Source of the DNA: Faecalimonas sp.
GTDB taxonomy: Bacteria > Bacillota > Clostridia > Lachnospirales > Lachnospiraceae
Length of the DNA stretch: 27,908 nucleotides
Direction: 5' to 3'
NCBI GenBank assembly: GCA_020024645.1
Contig: JAHHTN010000021.1
Coordinates: 1 to 27,908 of the forward strand
The position numbers were made by a program, and so were the translations under genes. Below are positions 23,107-27,908 of the stretch, in pieces (within the stretch, counting starts at the first letter, position 1; the number at the start of each line of letters is the position of its first letter). Below the pieces are notes generated by a model, which was not told where the DNA came from, searched no databases, and saw only the letters and a program-made list of their open reading frames with translations.

Positions 23107-23598
23107 ATGAAAAATAGCAAGGCGTATTTCGGAATGTTGACGGCACTGGCATTGATTTTTAGTTATGTAGAGTTGATTATTCCTTTTCATATAGGTATAC
23201 CTGGAGTAAAACTTGGATTAGCCAATCTAGTTATTGTTATCTCGATGTATAAAATGAAAAAACCCCAAGTATATCTATTGTCTATAACAAGAGTTATTTT
23301 AGCAGGATTTATGTTTGGAAATCTTTTCAGCATTATTTATAGTCTTGCAGGTTCATTACTCAGTTTATTTGTTATGTATATGCTAAAAGGAAATGGGAAA
23401 TTCAGTATATTAGGGATTAGCATGGCCGGAGGAGTATTTCACAATATTGGGCAATTGATTATCGCTATAATTGTTTTACAAAGTTTGAATTTAATTTATT
23501 ATGCATCGGTGCTATTGATTTCAGGAGTAATTACGGGAATTATCATTGGGATTATTTCTAGTGAGGTGATAAAACGGATTCAAAAAATTTGTTTATAG
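23107..23598 (+). CDS. Gx transporter family / heptaprenyl diphosphate synthase component I-like membrane protein
   Basis: This 163-aa integral membrane protein has five to six hydrophobic segments. The family is annotated either as heptaprenyl diphosphate synthase component I or as Gx transporter, an ECF substrate-binding-like fold. IPFHIGIPGVKLGLANLV (about 25-42) and GSLLSLFVMYML are characteristic; the N-terminal A-L-A-L-I-F-S-Y-V-E stretch also fits. GGAGG overlaps the end of the preceding gene. No prenyl synthase catalytic DDxxD motif is present, so an enzymatic prenyltransferase role is unlikely for this protein alone. The substrate is unknown. Confidence 0.85.
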   Translation: MKNSKAYFGMLTALALIFSYVELIIPFHIGIPGVKLGLANLVIVISMYKMKKPQVYLLSITRVILAGFMFGNLFSIIYSLAGSLLSLFVMYMLKGNGKFSILGISMAGGVFHNIGQLIIAIIVLQSLNLIYYASVLLISGVITGIIIGIISSEVIKRIQKICL

Positions 23599-23619
23599 TT
23601 TATAGAAAGAGAGGAAAAT

Positions 23620-24225
23620 ATGATTTCTTATATAAAAGGTGAATTGGTAGCAATAGAAAAGGAAAAAGCGATTGTGGATGTAGGCGGTGTTGGATATGGT
23701 ATTTTTATGCCGGAACAAGCTATGGGAAAGTTGCCACCGATACATAATGAAATAAAGTTACATACGTATTTACATATAAAAGAAGATGCTATGCAGTTAT
23801 ACGGTTTCTTGACAAGAGATGATTCGGAGGTATTTAAACTTGTTATTGGAGTAAGCGGTATAGGACCGAAAGGTGCACTTAATATTCTTTCGAATTTAAG
23901 TGCAGATGATTTGCGTTTTGCGGTGCTATCAAATGACGTTAAGGCAATTTCGGCTGCACAAGGTATTGGTAAAAAAACGGCAGAGAAATTGATTATAGAG
24001 TTAAAAGATAAAATGAGTATGGATGATATTCTTGAACATATAGCAACAAAAGATGATGTGGTATCAAGTGTGCAAAGTAATGGTGTGCAGACAGAAGCAA
24101 TACAAGCACTTGTGGCACTTGGGTATGGAAATACAGAGGCACTTCAGGCGGTGCGACAAGTAGAAGTGACAGAAAACAGCAATGTAGAAACTATATTAAA
24201 GCAGGCATTGAGAATTATGGTGTAA
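23620..24225 (+). CDS. ruvA: Holliday junction branch migration protein RuvA
   Basis: RuvA binds the four-way Holliday junction and loads the RuvB motor. Domain I (residues 1-64) starts MISYIKGELVAIEKEKAIVDVGGVGYG. Domain II has the helix-hairpin-helix motifs (VIGVSGIGPKGALNIL and AISAAQGIGKKTAEKLIIELKDK, about 76-130). Domain III (about 150-201) is the RuvB-binding helical domain with EAIQALVALGYGNTEALQAV. It has 201 aa, standard. AGAGAGG precedes the ATG, and ruvB follows after 16 bases. Confidence 0.98.
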   Translation: MISYIKGELVAIEKEKAIVDVGGVGYGIFMPEQAMGKLPPIHNEIKLHTYLHIKEDAMQLYGFLTRDDSEVFKLVIGVSGIGPKGALNILSNLSADDLRFAVLSNDVKAISAAQGIGKKTAEKLIIELKDKMSMDDILEHIATKDDVVSSVQSNGVQTEAIQALVALGYGNTEALQAVRQVEVTENSNVETILKQALRIMV

Positions 24226-24241
24226 AAGGCGGTAGAGTAAA

Positions 24242-25243
24242 ATGGGTAAAAGAATTATTACGACTGAAAGTCTAGAAGAAGATTTAAAGATAGAAAATCA
24301 TCTTCGACCTCAATTACTAGAAGATTATATTGGACAGAAAAAAGCCAAAGAAATGCTCCATATTTATATTCAAGCTGCAAAGGAGAGGAATGAAGCGCTT
24401 GATCATGTTCTTTTTTATGGTCCACCAGGTCTTGGAAAAACAACATTAGCTGGAATTATTGCAAATGAAATGGGAGTTAATTTAAAAATCACATCAGGAC
24501 CCGCGATCGAAAAGCCGGGAGAAATGGCGGCCATTTTAAATAATTTGCAAGAAGGTGATGTGCTATTTGTTGATGAAATCCATCGTTTAAATAGGCAGGT
24601 AGAAGAAATTTTGTATCCGGCCATGGAAGATTATGCTATTGACATTATGATTGGGAAGGGAGCAACAGCCCGTTCTGTTCGGTTGGATTTGCCAAAGTTT
24701 ACTTTGGTAGGAGCAACTACAAGAGCGGGAATGCTTACAGCCCCTCTTCGTGATAGATTTGGAGTTGTACAGCGTTTGGAATTTTATACAGAGAAAGAAT
24801 TGCAGACAATTATAATTCGTTCCGCAGGAGTAATGGGCGTAGAAGTTGATGAAAAAGGTGCAATGGAAATGGCAAGAAGATCTAGAGGAACCCCACGATT
24901 GGCAAACCGTTTGTTAAAACGAGTTAGAGATTTTGCACAGATTAAGTATGATGGAGTAATTACGGAAGCGGCTGCGAATTATGCGCTGGATTTATTGGAG
25001 GTTGATAAATATGGTTTGGATCATATTGATAGAAATATTCTTTTGACAATGATTCAGAAATTTAAAGGCGGTCCGGTGGGATTGGATACTTTAGCGGCTT
25101 CTATTGGCGAAGATTCAGGAACGATAGAGGATGTATATGAGCCTTATCTTATTAAAAATGGATTTCTTCATCGTACGCCTCGTGGAAGAATGGTTACATC
25201 ACTGGCATATCATCATTTAGGGATTTCAGAGGAAAACTATTAA
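24242..25243 (+). CDS. ruvB: Holliday junction branch migration ATPase RuvB
   Basis: RuvB is the AAA+ hexameric motor that drives branch migration together with RuvA. Walker A GPPGLGKT is at 60-67 and Walker B LFVDEIHRL at 108-116 (Asp111, Glu112). Sensor-type GATTRAGMLTAPLRDRFG and the arginine-rich RSRGTPRLANRLLKR follow. A C-terminal winged helix ends with GFLHRTPRGRMVTSLAYHHLG. It has 333 aa, the family length. GGCGGTAGAG is a modest ribosome site before the ATG. Confidence 0.98.
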   Translation: MGKRIITTESLEEDLKIENHLRPQLLEDYIGQKKAKEMLHIYIQAAKERNEALDHVLFYGPPGLGKTTLAGIIANEMGVNLKITSGPAIEKPGEMAAILNNLQEGDVLFVDEIHRLNRQVEEILYPAMEDYAIDIMIGKGATARSVRLDLPKFTLVGATTRAGMLTAPLRDRFGVVQRLEFYTEKELQTIIIRSAGVMGVEVDEKGAMEMARRSRGTPRLANRLLKRVRDFAQIKYDGVITEAAANYALDLLEVDKYGLDHIDRNILLTMIQKFKGGPVGLDTLAASIGEDSGTIEDVYEPYLIKNGFLHRTPRGRMVTSLAYHHLGISEENY

Positions 25244-25248
25244 AACAG

Positions 25249-25277
25249 TTGGATTTTTAATCCGAATGGTTTATAAT
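25249..25277 (+). promoter_or_regulatory. Promoter upstream of zapA
   Basis: TTGGAT (25249-25254), a 17-base spacer and a perfect TATAAT (25272-25277), immediately after the ruvB stop. A small dyad GGATT-TTT-AATCC lies over the -35 and spacer. Confidence 0.65.
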
Positions 25278-25315
25278 AAATGAAATATAATTAGAAAGTA
25301 ATAAGGAGGTGTCCT

Positions 25316-25726
25316 ATGACATCGTCAAAGAATTATACAGAAGTTTTAATAGGTGGAAAGATATTTACACTGAGTGGAATTGAAAGTGAAGAATATTTAC
25401 AGAAAGTGTCCACATATTTGAATAGAAAAATGGAAGAATGCAGTAATGTAGAAGGTTATAAAAAACAAAGTGCAGATACAAGAAGTATACTTCTTGCACT
25501 TAATATTGCAGATGACTATTTTAAGGTGAAAAATATAGCCACAACATCAGAAGCAGATATTGAACTAAAAGATAAAGAGATGTATGACTTAAAACATGAG
25601 TTGATTTCTGTACAGTTAGATTGTGAGAATGCTGAGAAAGAAATAGACAGATTGAAAGAAGAAAATACAGAATTACAAAAGCAAATTGTAAAATTAGAAA
25701 CAGAGTTGAAAAATCGTGGACAATAA
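25316..25726 (+). CDS. zapA: Cell division protein ZapA
   Basis: ZapA is a small FtsZ-bundling protein of the division ring. The N-terminal globular domain has V-L-I-G-G-K-I-F-T-L-S-G and SEEYLQKVSTYLNRKM (about 10-38). D-T-R-S-I-L-L-A-L-N-I-A-D-D-Y-F-K follows, also typical. The C-terminal half (about 75-136) is a Glu/Lys/Leu heptad coiled coil. At 136 aa it is somewhat longer than the E. coli protein, as is usual in Clostridia. AAGGAGGTG precedes the ATG. Its own promoter follows ruvB, and a terminator overlaps its stop codon. Confidence 0.93.
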   Translation: MTSSKNYTEVLIGGKIFTLSGIESEEYLQKVSTYLNRKMEECSNVEGYKKQSADTRSILLALNIADDYFKVKNIATTSEADIELKDKEMYDLKHELISVQLDCENAEKEIDRLKEENTELQKQIVKLETELKNRGQ

Positions 25727-25752
25727 AAGGCTGTCAATAGACAGTCTTTTTT
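25726..25752 (+). terminator. Terminator or attenuator between zapA and the U32 gene
   Basis: Arms AAAGGCTGTC (25726-25735) and GACAGTCTTT (25740-25749), with one G-U pair, flank an AATA loop and run into a T6 tract (25747-25752). It starts at the last base of the zapA stop and ends 13 bases before the next start, so the next gene depends on read-through or on a promoter I cannot see. Confidence 0.9.
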
Positions 25753-25765
25753 AAAGGAAACAGGT

Positions 25766-27908
25766 ATGAAAAGAGAAGTAGAAATTTTAGCGCCAGCAGG
25801 ATCGTATGAGAGTTTGAAAGCGGCGATTGCAGCAGGTGCAGATGCGGTTTATGTAGGTGGAAATCGATTTGGAGCTAGAGCATATGCCAATAATTTTTCT
25901 CAAGAAGAATTATTAGATGCAATAGATTATGTACATTTACATAAAAAGAAAATTTATTTAACAGTGAATACACTGTTGAAAGATAAGGAATTAGAAGAAG
26001 AATTATATGAATATCTTTTGCCTTATTACAAACAAGGCTTGGATGCTGTTATTGTACAAGATGTAGGTGTTTTACATTTTGTGCGAAAATATTTTCCGAG
26101 TCTTCCGATTCATGCAAGTACCCAAATGACGATTACTGGATTAGATGGTGCGAAGTTTATGGAAGAACAAGGAGTAGAGAGAGTTGTAACAGCAAGAGAG
26201 CTGAGTTTGAAAGAAATCAAGAAAATTTCAGAACAAACTTCTGTGGAAATAGAAAGTTTTGTTCACGGTGCATTGTGTTATTGCTATTCTGGACAATGTT
26301 TGTATAGTAGTCTTTTGGGAGGGCGAAGTGGAAATAGAGGACAGTGTGCACAGCCATGTAGACTACCATACAAGGTAAACAAAAAGACTTCTTATGTGAT
26401 GAGTTTAAAAGATTTGTGTACTGTAGAATTTATTCCAGATTTAGTTGAGGCAGGTATCTATTCTTTTAAAATTGAAGGGAGAATGAAGAAGCCAGAGTAT
26501 GTGGCCGCTGTCACATCGATTTATAGAAAATATGCTGATTTATATATTGAAAAAGGGCGAAAAGGATACTCTGTTTTACAAAAAGACAAAGAAAATTTAA
26601 TGGACATATATAATAGAGGTGGTTTTTATACGGGATATTACCAGACAAGAAATGGGAAAGAAATGTTATCTTTAAACAGACCAAATCATGCAGGTGTAAG
26701 AGCTGTGAAAGTAGTTGGACAGCAGGGAAAAGAAATACATATGCAAGCAATAACAGAGTTGCATAAAGGAGATGTTTTGGAATTATCTGAGAAAGAAAAT
26801 TATACATTAGGTAAGCACGTGAAAAAGGGCGAAAAATTTTCAATTGGATTACGTAAGGGACAGAAAATTGTAAAAGGAGAAATATTAAATCGTGTTAGAA
26901 ATGAGAAACTACTTCAAGAGTTGAAAAAGAACTTTGTTGAAAAAAAAGTACAGGAAAAAATTAATGGGAAATTAATACTTTCTACAGAAAAAAATGCTAT
27001 TATTACATTAAGCATGGATGATACGAAAGTGACTGTGTATGGTTCGAAAGCAGAGCAAGCACTTAATCAGCCAATGAGTGAAGAGAGAATTGAACAACAA
27101 ATGAGAAAGACAGGGAATACTCCATTCGTGTTTGATTCACTTAAGATTCTTTTAGAAGATAGTCTTTTTATGCCCATGCAAAAACTAAATGAGTTAAGAA
27201 GAAATGCTTTGGAAAAGTTAGAGAAAGAAATTTGTATGAGATATAGACGTACAGATGAAAAAAAATTAGAAAGACAAGAGGAAAGCGTGAAAAAAGAAAC
27301 ACGGAATATAAACACATTGTTTGTTTATGTGGAGAAGGAAGAGCAGTTTTCAAAAGTAGTTTGTAAAGAGTCGGTTGAGAGAATCTATATTGATTGTACG
27401 ATGATAGAACATGCGTGGAAGAATAAGTCATTGGAAGAAATTGTTTCTACGGCTAAAGTGAATAAAAAAGAAATATATTTTGCAATGCCGTATATTTTTA
27501 GAGAAGATACAAAAAGGAAGTATAAAGAAATGTTTGATGCATCTATATTTAATGGTGTGTTAATAAGGAATTATGAGAGTTTTTATTATATAAGAGAACA
27601 ATTTCCACAAATTAATATTGTTTTAGATGCTAATATGTATCAGTTTAATCGAGAAGCGAAAATGTTTTGGGAAGAGCAAAAAATGCAAGATTTTACTGCA
27701 CCATTGGAATTAAATTGTAGAGAGTTGGAAAACTTAGGGTGTGAAAAAAGCGAACTGATTATATATGGATATTTGCAGATGATGGTTTCTGCACAGTGTA
27801 TTCATAAAACAATTGGAAAATGTACACATCAGAGTGGTTACACTCAAATAATTGATAGATATAATAAGCAATTTACAGCAAAAAATTGTTGTGATTACTG
27901 TTATAATG
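25766..27908 (+). CDS. U32 family peptidase / RlhA-type protein (partial, cut by window end)
   Basis: This is a radical- or Fe-S-linked U32 family protein. Members include the collagenase-like PrtC annotation and the E. coli 23S rRNA hydroxylation factor RlhA. The frame is open for 714 codons to the window edge without a stop. The N-terminal TIM-barrel begins with EILAPAGSYESLKAAIAAGADAVYVGG (split here: ILAPAGSYES, then AAGADAVYVGG). The U32 signature ESFVHGALCYCYSGQC is at 163-178, with Cys171, 178, 194 and 198 likely metal or cluster ligands. KIEGRMKKPEYVA follows at about 235. A second region beyond residue 300 matches the long RlhA/DUF3656 type in layout, and the end shows CCDYCY. AAGGAAA precedes the ATG. 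Proteolytic activity should not be assumed. Confidence 0.9.
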   Translation, partial: MKREVEILAPAGSYESLKAAIAAGADAVYVGGNRFGARAYANNFSQEELLDAIDYVHLHKKKIYLTVNTLLKDKELEEELYEYLLPYYKQGLDAVIVQDVGVLHFVRKYFPSLPIHASTQMTITGLDGAKFMEEQGVERVVTARELSLKEIKKISEQTSVEIESFVHGALCYCYSGQCLYSSLLGGRSGNRGQCAQPCRLPYKVNKKTSYVMSLKDLCTVEFIPDLVEAGIYSFKIEGRMKKPEYVAAVTSIYRKYADLYIEKGRKGYSVLQKDKENLMDIYNRGGFYTGYYQTRNGKEMLSLNRPNHAGVRAVKVVGQQGKEIHMQAITELHKGDVLELSEKENYTLGKHVKKGEKFSIGLRKGQKIVKGEILNRVRNEKLLQELKKNFVEKKVQEKINGKLILSTEKNAIITLSMDDTKVTVYGSKAEQALNQPMSEERIEQQMRKTGNTPFVFDSLKILLEDSLFMPMQKLNELRRNALEKLEKEICMRYRRTDEKKLERQEESVKKETRNINTLFVYVEKEEQFSKVVCKESVERIYIDCTMIEHAWKNKSLEEIVSTAKVNKKEIYFAMPYIFREDTKRKYKEMFDASIFNGVLIRNYESFYYIREQFPQINIVLDANMYQFNREAKMFWEEQKMQDFTAPLELNCRELENLGCEKSELIIYGYLQMMVSAQCIHKTIGKCTHQSGYTQIIDRYNKQFTAKNCCDYCYN

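Noticed and set aside
26511..27431. Several minus-strand open frames opposite the U32 gene
   Set aside because: They are short, overlapping, Phe/Leu/Ser-rich shadows of an AT-rich coding region; the + frame carries the U32 signature without a stop.

Overview
The window is AT-rich, densely packed chromosomal DNA with almost all genes on the + strand. Gene order and protein families point to an anaerobic Clostridia member, most likely Lachnospiraceae or a close relative: scpA-scpB-dacF, an rnfCDGEAB operon in the clostridial order, cmk-ispH-rpsA, ruvAB-zapA, and a biotin-dependent Na+-pump decarboxylase cluster. I see no phage, IS element, CRISPR array, tRNA or rRNA. This is core genome, not an island. 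The genus is an inference.

Layout. (1) 79-3529: a membrane-anchored metallophosphoesterase, the condensin partners ScpA and ScpB, and a D,D-carboxypeptidase, closed by a bidirectional terminator. (2) 3591-4961, minus strand: a POT-family peptide transporter behind a leader of about 250 nt rich in inverted repeats. (3) 5468-10704: a biotin-dependent carboxyltransferase/decarboxylase operon with a CoA-type carboxyltransferase (MmdA/12S-like), a lipoprotein-OadG fusion, a stand-alone biotin carrier, the Na+-pump beta subunit and a 5S/OadA-type carboxyltransferase. (4) 10840-15604: an RpiR-type regulator, a BaiN/HI0933 flavoprotein, cmk, ispH and rpsA, with ispH and rpsA overlapping. (5) 15796-21602: the complete rnfCDGEAB operon followed by a DUF2752 membrane protein and a small Asn/Tyr-rich membrane protein. 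(6) 21626-22618, minus strand: ApbE, the FMN transferase expected to flavinylate RnfD and RnfG. (7) 22741-23598: a NusG-domain-II protein and a Gx-transporter-family protein. (8) 23620-25726: ruvA, ruvB and zapA. (9) 25766 to the window end: a long U32 family protein, cut by the window edge.

How the parts work together. The metabolic core is ion-gradient energy conservation. The decarboxylase cluster can convert decarboxylation energy into a sodium gradient, and Rnf couples ferredoxin:NAD+ oxidoreduction to ion translocation. ApbE supplies covalent FMN to Rnf. The NusG-II and Gx-family genes beside it may belong to the same membrane redox module.

The points most worth a second look are: a cluster holding 12S, 5S and 1.3S transcarboxylase-type parts together with a Na+-pump subunit and no biotin carboxylase; the unassigned structured leader of the peptide transporter, whose protein has lost the first Glu of the ExxER motif; a Cys-rich tail on RnfE; and possible redox-responsive sites upstream of rnfC. 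No wholly new system is evident from sequence alone.
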